Shown: one piece after another, positions 11,351-22,059 of the stretch
Position numbering within the stretch: the stretch's first letter is position 1
Layout: each line of letters starts with the position of its first letter
NCBI GenBank assembly: GCA_034509495.1
Contig: CM067513.1
Span: forward strand, 17,010,047-17,074,046
Direction of reading: 5' to 3'
Source: Acestrorhynchus altus
Taxonomy: Eukaryota > Chordata > Actinopteri > Characiformes > Acestrorhynchidae
DNA: 64,000 bases
Notes under the pieces: model-generated
Databases searched by the model: none
What the model saw: the letters and a program-made list of their open reading frames with translations, nothing else
Told to the model about the DNA's origin: nothing
Position numbers and translations under genes: made by a program

Positions 11351-14300
11351 AGTGCCTCAGTTCAGCTCTGCCTTCTGATTCTGCTGCTTTGTAATGATGG
11401 ATGTTGTCCAAGTTTCTTTTTCTAGAAGAACTGGGTCAGGCAACAGTAGAGGACCTTTAAATGCCATATTGAATCAAAACTGTGCACAGTGAAGAAGCTC
11501 AGATCTCTCTGTATTTCATTGAAGTCAGCATATGATGCGCTCTGCTAATCCTCTTCTCTCTGATCCAGAGCCTTTTGCCTTGTTTTTATAAGTGCAAAAG
11601 TACTACAGTCAATTTTGGCAACCAGAGATTGGACATTCTAACATCTGTCTTTATCATGGACAACTAATTTCACAAGTTAAATCTTGACTTATCCTTACAT
11701 TTACTCGACATCCATCATATTTAAGGTTTACTTTAATGACTTACAGAGAGATCTGAGCTTGAGGACATTTTTGATTCAATGAATTATTCAAATTTCCATG
11801 GAATTAGATTTGTTTATAATATACATTGAAATTACACTTGTTGCCATTACAGAAATGCCAGTTATATTTACAACAGCGACAGCAGAGAACCAACTTAACT
11901 GAAAATGTTTCAATTTTTTAGGTGAGGCACAACGTGAGGCAGCACTTCCTGGGCTCCTATACACACAAGCTGATCTATGATGTGATCACGTGGGCCAGCA
12001 CGCAGATTGCTATATGCTACACAGTTGTGCCATTTGTGGTGTTGGCTGTAGGACCTTCACTGCGGTTCTACTGGTGAGTACTGCAAAAGAGCTACACAGC
12101 TGGCAGTATTACACATCCACAAGACATTGGCTATAGACTGAATATACCATACATCATCACAATTTAAGGGTGTAATGAAAATCTTTAGATGCTACTTTTG
12201 TTGCCTTCCCTGGCATTTCACTCTTTGTTCAAGGTAATCCCACTAATTCTCAAGAGGATTCAAATGTGTTTTGAATCTCTTTTTGCCAGTTTGTGACTAC
12301 TCCTGAACATTCATCATTCCAGTTGGTCATATTTGTGGCCCTTTGAATATGAGTATTGTTATCTTGGAATCCAGGAATTAAAATAGTTATATTCCTCAGT
12401 ATCATGATGAGCAAAAGGCAAAACCTGGTTGTCCAGCAGTTTAGTGTAGGCATTATAGTTCAAATCTATTCAACCAAAAGGTCTGTTTCTGCATAATCAA
12501 AACACTCCCAGATTATCATAGAGCCTCCTTGATCTTGTACCACACCTTACATGCAGTCTTATTGAAGGCTACTTGAGGTCTACAATCAACACAGTGCGTA
12601 GCATCATTCACATATGAGAAAAAATTAGATTCATTTGACCAGATGACACATTTGCATTCAAGAACAGTCCAATTTTTGTGCCCACTGTAACTGGGTAAAT
12701 ATGTCAACAATCCATTCTGCTGTATGTTTGTCATATGCAGTTCCCTGTAGTATATGATTTTCATTCACAAGCTGTGAAACCTGCATGGTCACTGTCCATC
12801 AATTTTGTCTATCAGCTACAATACCATTATTAACATCTGCTTTGGGACACATTTTTGCACTTTGGATTAAACTGTACCACTGTACCACCTCTTCTCAATC
12901 TATAAATCCCGTCACACACCCCACGGGTATTTATAGCCTGATCATCATCTTTCTTGTGCAGTGACATCTGCAGGAGGTTGATGCTACTACTGCCTTAAAC
13001 ATGCAAAGTGACTAACTTTTACTGTGGAGCTTTATATTATTATTATTATTAATAATAATAATAATAATAGGGACCAGTCCATTAATACATTATTAATTAG
13101 TTATTAATAATAATGAGTAACATAATCTTCCTTTTTAGACGTCCCAGGGAATCTGCCTGGAAAGTAACTTTCAAACAGGAACAGAGATTTTTCATGATGA
13201 TGGCCAATAGTTCATTGTGATTGAAATGTATCAAACTAGTAAACAAACTAACAAACTACAAACTCATTTGTTGAACACATTGACTTCTTAAATATGGAGG
13301 AACAGTTACAACTCTGCTGACCTGTTACAAATGTCATTGGTCAAATTCAGTAGGTCAAACCGAAACCTAGACCAAAACCCTATCGTTTGCACAACAAAGG
13401 TGAGTTTGGCTTCTTAAGAAGTCTGGTGCTAATTTAGGGTTGGTTTTTATTCCTCTGTAGTAAAGAGCAGAGGTGAAAAGAAGAGCACGACTTTGTCTCT
13501 GACCAGAACAGCCACACTCTGTTAATGAGACAGTTTTAGGGTCGGTACTCAAGGAGAGACAGAGAGCGACTGGGTTTACAAGCTCTGCTGAGATAAATGA
13601 AATCTATAGTGGTCATTTGTAGTGTTATTAAATTTGACTTTATGAAGAGAATGTAAAGAAGTCTCAGTAAAGAGGATAATTAGGCTGGCAAAAGCACTCA
13701 AGATGGGTTTGCTGGCTGAACTGTAGCTTAGACACTGATTACTGCAGCAGAACTCACAGAATGTGGCATGGTGGCAGGATTTGAATGACAGATGCTGGTA
13801 CAATTTTATATTCATTACACAAAGTGAAATATTTCAAGCCTTTTTTTGCCTTTTTGTTTTATAGCTCATAAAATCAGAAATCCAGTACCTGAAATGATTA
13901 GAATTTCTATTCAACCAGTGTAAGTGCCAGGTTTAGTTCAGCACATGCAACGACAATCATGCTGAAGACTGCTGACTTGACAGCTATCTAAAAGACCATT
14001 GACACCCTCTGCAAGGAGGGTTAGCTCCGGAAGGTCATTGCTGGCAGTTCTCAGAGTGCTGTATCAAAGCATATTAAAGGAATTTAACAGGAAGTGGTAC
14101 ATGAGCAGCAAGGATGACCACGAACTTGAGAGAACTGAGATTAACTGAGGTTGGTGTCAGTGCCTCAAGAGCCTCAAAGTCCTCTTTTCAGATTAATGTC
14201 CATTGTGGCGAGGCACAGAAATTTCTGCTGTCTGTGAAATTTTGGGGTGCCGTGCCATCTGCTGGTGTTGGTCCGGAGTCTCCTGGCATTTACCATGAGG

Positions 14301-15864
14301 TGTTGGAGCACTTAATGCGTCCATTTGCTGACAAGCTTTATGGAGATGTTGATTTCCTTTTCCAGCAGAACTCAACATGCCAAAACCTCTTATATACCTT
14401 ATGAAAAATTATATTAATGTAATATTCAGGATTTTGTGAGCTATAAGCCATACTGACAAAAGTAAATTTTAATATATTGACATTTAAAATATTGATGTTT
14501 TTTTCAACAAGTAATCAATACATGAATATATTATAATTTAACTTTCTGAATTATAATATAAACATTTTAATTTCAATTATTCTAATTCCCTTACACGCAT
14601 TAAATAAAGGCTCAGAATTTATAGATGACATTTTCAGTCCATTAGGTTTCTGGGAGCAGCTGTGGCCTGGTGGTTAGGGAACCAGCCTTGTGACTGGAAG
14701 GTCGCTGATTTGAATCCCTGAACTGGCGGGACATGACTGAAGTGCCCTTGAGCAAGGCACTGAACTCCCCAGCTGCTCCCCAGGTGCTGAGGATAGGGCT
14801 GTAAATAAAAGGTCATGGATTAAAGGATACCTGCCTGCCTATTCTGCTTTGTGCCCTGCCTCACACACTCTCCCTACACTACCCATAGAGTGCATTTCCT
14901 AGCTTTTTAAGGTGTGGGAGTTTACTTTATCACATGCTGCTTTAAACAGTCCGCAGTCATGGACTCTTCAAAGCAGCTGGCTAGAATATTTGATACCCTC
15001 AAAGCATGAGTATGCTATAAAAAGACAGCAAAGCAGCTATAGCATTTTCTTCAGCTCATGTAAGTCTGTAAGACCTAGAAAACGTACAGATAGAACTACT
15101 CATAGGACTACTAGAATGGCAAACAAATCCAGTTTGACTTTAAAAAGACCAGAGCATTTAGTAGACTCAGATGTGGCATCTGTGGAAAGGTATATGGCTT
15201 TTACAGCAACATAATTATCCTAAGCACTTGTAAAAATCTATAGTGGACAACCTCAAGAGGTGTAAGTTGCAGGTATTGCCAGAAGGGGTGTTAGTTAAGG
15301 GGGGGGATAGGGAACCAAGGCTAGAGGCCAACATAATTTGCTGGTTTTCCTGCTCTAACAGACCTAGGCTGTTTCTCAGTATGTGTTATTTTGTGTTCTT
15401 CTGTCCTTCCATTGGCCAACTTGCATTTCAATTCTGAAAAGCACAGCTACCAAGTTAAAGTTCCCGGACATTTCCTTGTTATTCCCAGAAAAACTAGGGC
15501 TGCATTGATTAATGAAATACTGGCAAGAACCAAACACACAATGGTGATGACCCCCCCCTTTGAAGACAGACCACTTTCTCACAGATATTATGACCCAGGG
15601 TGTCAATGGAATGTTTTGAACTTAAATACGTTTGATTATATTTGAGTATACAATACTAATAGTAGTCATTTCCCACCCTATTTCAGGTCATGGTACTTCT
15701 GTGTCCACCTGGCTTGTGTGCTACTCATCCTGGCCCTCCCGGTGAAGCGCAGATCACATGACAAAGTGCAGGAGAAACTGAATCCAGCTCAGAGCCAGCC
15801 GACGGACCAGAACATCCACTCCAGCACAGACAGCAACTGCAACCAGAAGGAGAAAACCACATGA
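3958..15864 (+). CDS. mboat2: mboat2, lysophospholipid acyltransferase 2, 3' part of gene (6 exons)
   Basis: Joined exons 3958-4150, 9033-9136, 9224-9288, 9382-9514, 11922-12073 and 15687-15864 give one frame of 274 codons plus TGA, with every border GT/AG and all phases matching. The product aligns by eye with the C-terminal half of vertebrate MBOAT2: PKYYFVWTLADAINNAAGFG, DNWNIQTAMWLKR, SAMWHGVYPGYY, YDVITW, YTVVPFV. MBOAT2 is a multi-pass ER membrane enzyme that transfers acyl groups from acyl-CoA to lysophosphatidylethanolamine and related lysophospholipids (Lands cycle); this is known for the family. The WHG histidine (codon 9446-9448) and the WN motif asparagine (9260-9262) expected in the active site are intact. 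The N-terminal exons are upstream of the window. The C-terminal tail after the last helix is short and polar, ending KEKTT. MBOAT1 is the main alternative; adjacency to kidins220 favours MBOAT2. Confidence 0.93.
4151..5179 (+). other. mboat2 intron, nothing recognised
   Basis: AT-rich intronic DNA without exon-like sequence, tandem repeats or a repeat family I can name. Confidence 0.5.
5180..6362 (+). mobile_element. Tc1-like transposon with both ends, 5' transposase deleted
   Basis: It starts with tatacactgctcaaacaaat and ends with an inverted version (aatttttttgagcagtata), flanked by TA. Inside, the frame reads VLFTDESRFTLSTFDRHD and WPARSPDLNPIGQIWDL, the DDE catalytic region of Tc1 transposases. 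The N-terminal DNA-binding half is missing: near 5257 the sequence jumps from the terminal repeat into mid-gene. Sequence is otherwise well preserved, which suggests a fairly recent insertion. Confidence 0.9.
5257..6103 (+). pseudogene. Tc1 transposase pseudogene (C-terminal DDE part)
   Basis: Frames broken by small indels contain TDESRF (first catalytic Asp) and SPDLNPI (third acidic region with flanking motif). Stops and frameshifts, for example around 5630 and 5830, prevent a functional product. The HTH domain is absent. Confidence 0.85.
6363..7235 (+). other. mboat2 intron, nothing recognised
   Basis: AT-rich intronic DNA. Some phrases look repetitive, but I cannot assign a family or borders. 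Confidence 0.4.
7236..8400 (-). mobile_element. retroposed element with a small-protein ORF and (TCTAA)n tail
   Basis: Read on the minus strand, a GC-richer 1.1-kb block carries an ORF relic, then an untranslated stretch, then the sequence gggatcaataaagtatctat followed by a short TCTAA-type repeat. An AATAAA signal merging into a simple-repeat tail is typical of LINE-mobilised sequences in fish. No splice sites interrupt it. It carries neither reverse transcriptase nor transposase. See the ORF entry and findings. Family unidentified. Confidence 0.6.
7845..8242 (-). pseudogene. small single-membrane-helix protein relic within the retroelement
   Basis: On the minus strand an ATG at 8242 opens MDLINWPLNAIDTIFSKRSL, GSGEPACPDGTFAAGYTMDS, WERWRVVCLAVLSVEDVE. 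Near 8056-8068 the frame shifts, and the second part (IVSTLLIGLGTALAYRKIRE, VWAAIKGPFKLPEMFDTLGK, ending VFAKEY and TGA/stop) lies in the other frame. LLIGLGTALAY is part of a likely membrane span, with a basic residue cluster after it. The whole would be about 132 residues. I do not recognise the family. Confidence 0.5.
8401..9032 (+). other. mboat2 intron, nothing recognised
   Basis: Intron sequence leading to the acceptor at 9032. No assignable repeat or exon. Confidence 0.5.
9033..9136 (+). CDS. mboat2: mboat2 internal exon (ADAINNAAGFGF)
   Basis: The acceptor ttctcttcag ends at 9032 and the donor gtacgt starts at 9137. It completes the split Ala codon and encodes ADAINNAAGFGFNGYNKDG followed by WDMISNLRILDIE, nearly the same as human MBOAT2. 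It ends on a codon boundary; the next intron is only 87 nt and in frame (see findings). Confidence 0.93.
9224..9288 (+). CDS. mboat2: mboat2 internal exon (DNWNIQT active-site loop)
   Basis: This 65-bp exon lies between acceptor ctatcacag (ends 9223) and donor gtagat (starts 9289). It encodes LATSFKSFLDNWNIQTAMWLK plus two bases of Arg. The WN pair is conserved across MBOAT acyltransferases and contributes to the active site. Confidence 0.92.
9382..9514 (+). CDS. mboat2: mboat2 internal exon with catalytic WHG histidine
   Basis: The acceptor gatcctag ends at 9381 and the donor gtaagt starts at 9515. It encodes VCYERCPYHPTAATFLLSAM then WHGVYPGYYLTFVTGI and TLAARA. The His codon at 9446-9448 is the invariant MBOAT histidine. 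The 93-nt intron before it makes 9033-9514 a compact three-exon cluster. Confidence 0.94.
9515..10094 (+). other. mboat2 intron, nothing recognised
   Basis: AT-rich intronic DNA; 9740-10010 may be an old dispersed repeat but without clear borders. Confidence 0.4.
10095..10252. mobile_element. 158-bp MITE with inverted terminal repeats
   Basis: The left end tactgtattttctggactat is the inverse of the right end, which ends ctccggaaaatacggta, with TATAAGCCGC / GCGGCTTATA continuing the match inward. This is a common teleost palindromic MITE with no coding capacity. Confidence 0.8.
10255..10350 (+). repeat. MITE fragment of the 'TTGGGACACC' family
   Basis: attggggcacctgctcattc is followed by the family's ttgtttcttctgaaatt block and ttgttggaataactgttta. 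It abuts the previous MITE. Confidence 0.6.
10534..11040. mobile_element. non-autonomous hAT element with 8-bp target duplication
   Basis: The left end caaggtttctcaacctgtgg and the right end gtttgagaacccctg are imperfect inverted repeats of hAT type. The flanks TCCTATAC (10526-10533) and TTCTATAC (11041-11048) match at 7 of 8 bases, the target-site length of hAT transposons. There is no transposase. Confidence 0.8.
11318..11346. repeat. (TC)n microsatellite
   Basis: Pure TC dinucleotide run within mboat2 intron. Confidence 0.9.
11922..12073 (+). CDS. mboat2: mboat2 internal exon (YDVITW, late membrane helices)
   Basis: The acceptor tttttag ends at 11921 and the donor gtgagt starts at 12074. 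It encodes VRHNVRQHFLGSYTHKLIYD, then VITWASTQIAICYTVVPFVV and LAVGPSLRFY. Human MBOAT2 has the same YDVITW and SYTVVPFV block here. It ends with two bases of a Trp codon. Confidence 0.93.
12236..12965 (-). mobile_element. Tc1/mariner transposase relic
   Basis: On the minus strand, CVIWSNESNFFSYVND resembles the Tc1 catalytic motif VIWSDESKF, and complements of cactcccagattatcataga encode a (G)SMI(I)WECF-like stretch. The copy is heavily decayed with many stops and no clear terminal repeats. Confidence 0.6.
13031..13070. repeat. (ATT)n/(AAT)n palindromic trinucleotide repeat
   Basis: A TAT-TAT run turns into an AATAAT run at about 13050, forming a perfect self-complementary tract. Confidence 0.9.
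13930..14592 (+). mobile_element. Tc1-like relic (family sharing ends with the MITE at 16966)
   Basis: Order: gaagactgctgacttgacag, accctctgcaaggagggtta, ggtgctgtatcaaagcat-type phrases, then gtgccgtgccatctgctggt and gacaagctttatggagatgt. These occur in that order in a Tc1 transposase family I recognise. Parts of the gene are deleted and the ORF is broken. Confidence 0.65.
14648..14815 (+). mobile_element. tRNA-derived SINE
   Basis: The head has pol III-like boxes: TGGCCTGGTGGTTAGGG (A box) and GGTCGCTGATTTGAATCCC (B-box like). The body has the conserved gtgcccttgagcaaggcact segment. Part of a family abundant in teleosts; a minus-strand relative is at 59150-59462. Confidence 0.8.
15687..15864 (+). 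CDS. mboat2: mboat2 last coding exon with stop
   Basis: The acceptor ctatttcag ends at 15686 and TGA is at 15862-15864. The exon encodes the last helix (WYFCVHLACVLLILALPV) and a polar cytoplasmic tail rich in Gln, Asn and Ser that ends KEKTT. Human MBOAT2 has the matching helix YYCLHILGILVLLLLPVKK. The tail looks shorter than the human one and poorly conserved, as expected for a disordered C-terminus. Confidence 0.9.
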
Positions 15865-16965
15865 GATCATGCATCCCTTGTCCACTTCCCGTCTTGCACA
15901 GATCGCTGTGGAGAACTCTCAAACCAAGACTGAGAGCCAGAACGGCCAATTCTCTCCCTCCAAACCCAACCAGGGTTTGTTACTAAAACTTAGAGCAAAA
16001 CAGACATCTCCACCCTTGTGGAGAAACCCTTTTGGATTTGAGGACATTAATTGGTCAAAGTGATTTGCTAATGGGAGGAAAGTGATCGGGGAGTAATGGA
16101 GCTTAATGAATCCAAACAAATCTGAAGTTGCCTTAAAAACCCTCTATCTACTGTCTAAAGCTCAGTGGACTGGCTTGGGAGATGCATTGCTTGTGGAAGG
16201 AACATTCGCTGCACTGAGACCAGATCTCGCAAGTACTTAGAGGGTTTTTTGCCATCATCCGTTCAACAATGTACCCTTCAAGTGACCGATTGCTTCTCAA
16301 ATAACAATTGGGGGGTTTGATAAACTGAACAGAAGTACATTGTGTGATGCCAATCTCTCATAGGCCTTAGGTTCCTTTCTGTAGCCATTGCTTGGTCTTG
16401 TGAAGTGTCTTTTCTTCCTTTTTTGTCTGTCTAATTGATTCATATCTACTGCTGTCTCGCTGGGTTAACTACCTTTATTTGGAACGAGGGTTTAAAGGAC
16501 TGTCTTATTTTTGTTTTTAAATGTTATCATTCTAAATGTAGTTTTGATTAAGGGCTTTTTGTTTCCGTTCATTAGTGGTTTCCTCAGGGCTCAATGGTAT
16601 CAGTTTGCAAGCTTTCAGTAAGTATTACATTGATGTTAGTATCAACCAACATCACAGGAAGCTCTCTGGACCATATGATATCACAAGATGTTTTGCAGCA
16701 GCATGGTTATGCATGTGCTGTGTTTCAAATTTGAATTTGTTTTATATGTTTCCGTAGTCATACTTTTGAAGGAAAGGAGCTTATACCATTGTTTACTAGG
16801 ATAGCAGATCCATCTTTGTCATAAGAAATTGTATAAGAGTACCTTTACAGGAGAATGAAAAATTATTTGGTGCTATTAATGCAGCTTAATACAAGATTTT
16901 ATTTCAAATATCTCTGTTGGAATTTTCCTGATATTTGATATGTGGTATTTCTGTGTTTATATGCT

Positions 16966-17239
16966 AATGCATCTCAGAGAATTGGAATATTGTGAAAAAG
17001 TTTTTAGTTCATTATTTAATGCAAAAAGGTAAACCATCATAAATTTGATATTCATAATATTTATAGTGCCCTATCTCAAGCCTTAATGTTGATATTGTCT
17101 GATTAGCAGTTTATTCACAATCAAAAAAAGGCTTGAAATATTTCACTTTACATGTAATGTATATAAAAATTACCAATTTAAAATAAATTGTCAACAAAAT
17201 GACCTTTTCCATTCTATTCTAATTCAATAAGATGCACTA
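16966..17239. mobile_element. Tc1-derived MITE (274 bp) in the mboat2 3' UTR region
   Basis: The left end tgcatctcagagaattggaa and the right end ttctattctaattcaata..gatgcac are inverted relatives. They match the ends of the Tc1 family whose internal part appears at 13930-14592. Everything between the termini was lost, so this is a deletion derivative. Confidence 0.75.
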
Positions 17240-20200
17240 AAAATGAAGAATTCATAAAATAAAATGAATAAATCTAATAATGAATTTAGAAGATTTATGC
17301 AGTTTCTTTATGATTTTTACACTGGGCATGAACGGCCCACACAGCCTGCTAAGGTATTTACAGTAGTTCAGTATTCAGAGTCAGAACTGGTTTATTTATT
17401 CATTATCAGTTATAGAATGATACGTGATACTGATATTCACCTTGGGCTCTAAGGAAACCTGCAAAGATTCTTTTACACTTTAATCATAATCTCTGTCTGT
17501 TTTAATACTGAAAATTGCTTTTAACCAGGAGCAAAGAGCCTTGCTAAATGGGTCTACAGTGCATATATTTTGTTACAGGAAAACAGCAACAGAGTCAAAA
17601 AACTTTTTTTTTTTTTTTTTGAATGACTTCAATATGTGAGACGTTTGGAAACAGATGTGCTGTTGTTTCTAGTGGGCCTTGATTACAATAGGGAATTGGA
17701 TCAGGTGAATTACAGGTCATGAACACTTGTCAAAACAGCAGTCCATGAGAATGAGAAAGGCCCTTTGCTGTGAAGCTTCAGTAACTGTTTAGTAAATGTT
17801 TTTACTATGAGGGGTAAGATAGTATTGACACCGTCTCCAATTTCTGAGAAAAAGCACTGGACGAGCCTCCTACGGTCCCTCAAGCACACTTCACTTATCT
17901 GGTCTTTCATGGTGAGCATAAAGAACACTAAATACAGAGGACCAGATTGATTGATTATTATATTGATCAAGTCCATGTGCAAATGAGTCTGGTACATGCA
18001 AAGTGAAGAGCCTTAATGACTGTTTTTGGGACTAAACTGTCAGTTTTATTGTATGTATTTTGTCTGTATGTGATGATTCATTATTAGCCTATTTCAAGCC
18101 ATAATCAGGGACTCAGAATGCCTTTTAGTTTACACCAAGTGTATGGTATCTTTTGATTTATGTATAAAGATCAGTAACACTGTTGAGGTCTTTAAAATAC
18201 ATTGGGTTGTTCCCCCATCCAACCCCTCCCCACCCACCCACCCCCTGAGAGCCATAAGAGTGGATTTCATTTTCATTGTTTACAATCAACACCATCAAAG
18301 CTCTAATTACTGAGAGGACTTTTGTAGCAAAGGTATAAATGTCATTGCTTGTGATCATAAGGATGGCAGAATGCCCCAAAGTCCTTCCTTCAGTGATTCT
18401 CTGCCGTTAAATTCTGATTACAAACCCTGATTATAGCTTTGAATGGAGCTTTTTGCACTGAGAGTCCAACAAACAAAAATGTTCTGTTTTGTCTACTTTG
18501 TTGTTGTAGAACTGCGGTGTAACTGCCCATTAGGCCAAAGGGAAAGAAACAATAATAAAATGAGTGTTCCCAGCAACACAACCAGCACATCAATGCAAAA
18601 CTTTATACGTCCAAGTGCCAAATCACATGTGGCGCACACAATGTTGTATGTTCTCACTCTCTTTCTTCATACAGGCACATGACAGGGTTCAAGGTTTTTG
18701 CACTAAATAACTTTTTCCCAAAAGTGATTTATTTGGTCACAAAGAAAGTTATTTTTAACTTGAAGACATGGAGAGCTTTTCTTCTCTCACCCTTTTTGTA
18801 GGAATGAGGTGACTTAGCTCTACTATATACAAACCAACCTGAAAAATGTCTGTGTGCTCTGTAGAAACGCTATTGTTGAATTTAGCCCTCTAAAGATTAA
18901 TGTTGAGTGTAGCACTTGGTATCTTAGGTGGGAGTAAGACGCTGAGATGCTGTTGTACCATCTTTTGAACCATAATGTTGTCCGTGTATCTGCGTGTGAA
19001 TGTATGTGAAGACCTGTTTAGTGTAAATATTGTCCTGTTGTTTAAACTTGTATCTGCTGAATGAAGCGCATGTGGCTGCGGCAGACTGCAGTGAGTTTTT
19101 TTTTCTGAAGTCCATGTTCTTAATCTCAGAAACATAGACCACCAGCCTTATTCTGTTGAGTGGAGTTTGGTTGTAGTCATCGTTTTCACATAGTCATAAA
19201 ATAAAAAGCAAAACAGAATTTAGAAAAATTAAACCGATTTTATAGGGCAAGATTTATGGGACTACATTCTTTAAAATAAAGGTGCTTGAGATGGTTCTTT
19301 GATGCCACAGAACCACTTTGATTCTTTAAATAAGCATAATAGTGTAAAGAAACGTTTTATCTTCGAATTTAACTTTTTTTCTTATCAAAAAATGTGTTAA
19401 AACTATGGAAAAGTATGCAGCTATGATCTTATAATGATGGATGTGTCCTCATATATCAAAATAATCCAGAAGAAAACTGATGAATATCAGAATCTAGTGA
19501 AAATTGCATTAGTAGGTTTTAAGAAGAAATTTCATCTTAAGAATGGTTGGTGAATGAGGCCCATGATTAATTATGGAATGAAACAACGGTTCGTATATGG
19601 CATCACTCAAAGAACCATTTAATCACCTTTGATTTTAAGAGGGTGCTTCATAAATGGAAAGAAAGTGTGAGAGTCATCTGTAAGTTTAAGGTCTTTCTCA
19701 TACGATGTAGATGTTCTTTACCATTGTCTGGTTCATGGATGTGTTGATTTGTGCCCTTGCAGGCATTCTTACAGAGTCTCAACAAAGTCTCTCGAAGGTC
19801 CATGATGTAGTTACTAGTGACTGGTGGTTCCGCCTTTCTAACTCCTTTCAGCCTTTAAAAAGAACAAGCACATTGATTCTGCTGTGTAGGACACAGCAGA
19901 ACATTCATAAACTGCAAGTTAATGTGGAACTACAGCTGAACTTTAGTCAGCTAGAGGAGAATCATAGTTAAAAGTCTGAGGGTGCATCCACAAATGTTTA
20001 CATCCAGGAAGTAGAAGCTTAAAGGCTACTAATGTTTCCTTTTGGGCAGATTTATCCCATGCATCTGAAACAAAACCAAAGGCTTTCACAGTCAGCAAGT
20101 AGGATCCTGCCAATAAAATTGCACTGAACTACATATTTAAATTGACTCCATCTAACCATTGCTCTCAGCCCTACTATGGGATTTATCTTGGTCCTCTGAT

Positions 20201-20737
20201 CGAAACACTGTAACTTTTAATGGGTTCATAATGCAGATTTTTCAGTTTTGCTCAGTCAAAGCCATCGCTGGTCAGTTTGGACTGTATGTTTGTCACACTG
20301 CCGCCTGAAATGCAGGATAAGATTAGAATTTGCATATTCAATACTAAGTGCTTCAACATTGTACAAAGCCAAAAGATTTCTTATGATACCTGTACTTAAT
20401 GCTGATGCTCTGATTATTTTTTTCCACCATTACGTTCATAATGTCACATGGAGAATAAATCCTGTTGCCTTCCTGGGATTCATCTGACTGCTGTCAGTTC
20501 TCACTTTGCTTTTTCAGAGACAAATTGTATTTTGGCCTTTTATTTTATCATCTATTTTAAATTTGGGAATGGTTCTAAAATATCAGCATATTTTCCTCAA
20601 CACTGTGATTTTTACTTCATTACACTGACATTGTACCATTAATTGCAGTGGGTGTTGGGGGGTCTTTTTGTCTGAGTGTTTTCATTCTGTTTTTTCTATG
20701 TGTTTTGTGATTGACAGTAACCTACTGATTCAACCAG
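17240..20737 (+). other. mboat2 3' UTR or intergenic, nothing recognised
   Basis: Largely unique AT-rich DNA with a poly(T) run near 17610. A short GAACC-type repeat piece may lie at 19262-19340. No coding signal was seen on either strand. Confidence 0.4.
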
Positions 20738-20775
20738 CCAATAAAAATCATTACAGTATGAACGTGTTTCCAGTG
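20738..20775 (+). promoter_or_regulatory. candidate polyadenylation signal for mboat2
   Basis: CCAATAAAAATC is followed about 15 nt later by a possible CA cleavage site and a downstream GT-rich segment. The composition fits a vertebrate poly(A) site. It lies 4.9 kb from the stop codon, so an earlier site may be used instead. Confidence 0.3.
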
Positions 20776-20849
20776 GAGACCAAATTATTCATATGGTTAG
20801 TTTGTAACACTTACCTGATGTTTACTTTTTTCACATTTGGTGAAAAACG

Positions 20850-21322
20850 GTAACTAACGGTAACTAGATATGTTGGTAACAGGGTAAGAGGGTAATGTAA
20901 CAGGGTAGGTTAGTTACAGGGCAACATAATGGATAGGTTGGTAAAAGAATAACTGTGTAGGTTGGTAACGGGATAACAAGATGGGTTACAGAGTAACAAG
21001 TTAGATTAGTAAAAGAAAAAGACAGACAGGGTAGGTTGGTAACGGAGTAGGCTGACTGGGTAGGTTGGTAACAGAGTAGGCAGACAGGGTAGGTTGGAAT
21101 GGAGTAGGCTGACAGGGTAGGTTGGTAACAGAGTAGGCTAACTGGGTAGATTGGTGAGAGTAGGCTGACAGGGTATGTTGGTATGGAGTAGGCTAACTGG
21201 GTAGATTGGTGAGAGTAGGCAGACAGGGTAGGTTGGTATGGAGTAGGCTAACTGGGTAGATTGGTGAGAGTAGGCAGACAGGGTAGGTTGGTAACGGAGT
21301 AAGCTGACAGGGTAGGTTGATT
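20850..21322. repeat. minisatellite, about 30-45-bp GGTAGGTTGGTAAC / GTAGGCTGAC units
   Basis: Alternating phrases 'cagggtaggttggta', 'acggagtaggc' and 'tgacagggtaggttgg' repeat more than ten times. Higher-order units such as 'gctaactgggtagattggtg' recur at about 21135, 21190 and 21247. Unit length varies through small gains and losses. Lies between the two genes. Confidence 0.9.
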
Positions 21323-22059
21323 AAAAGGTTTGCTGCATCATTTGTTTATGGAGCAAAATTTGGGACAAAAGTTTTGTTAATCTGAAAAAAAAAGGAAATT
21401 GAAAGTTTAAGAAATTACAACAATGTATTCAAAAATAAAAGTAGGAAACATTTTTATTTATAATTTAATAATGGAATTTTTCAAATCCATGTGTGTTGAT
21501 ATTTGAGGCTTTCTATTTTGCACATTTCAGGTTTTCAGATTCAGATATTATTTACTTACAATTTCAAATATATTTGGGGTCTCTGATTCTTTTTCTCACT
21601 TTCAGGTCCCACCTTGACTTGGCCTGGGGGTGTGGTATCAACCGGAAAGGGCGTGGCACAATGAGTGACACAATAAAAACCAGGTTTAGGAGCCCTTTCT
21701 GGTTGGTGTGGCACAGTAGATTACACCACCATTGAGCCACCACACCATGTGAGAGACTGGGGTTCATTCCAGTCATTACTGGAACCAGTAGACTGTCAAC
21801 AGGCACCAGTTCAAGACGGTCACTCACTGAACCACGCCCCTCTTGGAGGATGCCACGCCCCCTCGCCAGACCGAGGCCAAAAGATCTGAACTGAAAGGAA
21901 CCGAATTGAAAAGTACCGAAATGAAAAGTTCCGAAATGAAAAGATCCGAGTTGAAGTGACTCGGTCTAAAGCTCATGATGAAGATGAAATTGGTTCAGCG
22001 TCGTTTCAGAGCTGAACTGGCCGATAAACTGATTTCCTCTTCTCTGACTTTCAGACCTC

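Larger units (their letters stand above)
15865..20765 (+). other. mboat2: mboat2 3' UTR (probable) and flanking DNA
   Basis: No further exon-like sequence follows the stop. The DNA is AT-rich and mostly unique, apart from a Tc1-derived MITE at 16966-17239. A plausible polyadenylation signal AATAAA sits at about 20740, followed by a CA cleavage context and a GT-rich stretch. AATAAA-like motifs also occur near 17255, 18555 and 19200, so the true mRNA end is uncertain. RNA evidence would be needed to fix it. Confidence 0.4.

Noticed and set aside
14648..14740. A tRNA gene (A and B box-like motifs).
   Set aside because: The B box is altered, no cloverleaf closes, and the downstream body is that of a SINE.
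20850..21322. A CRISPR-like array of repeats.
   Set aside because: Units have no unique spacers and vary in length; it is a eukaryotic minisatellite.
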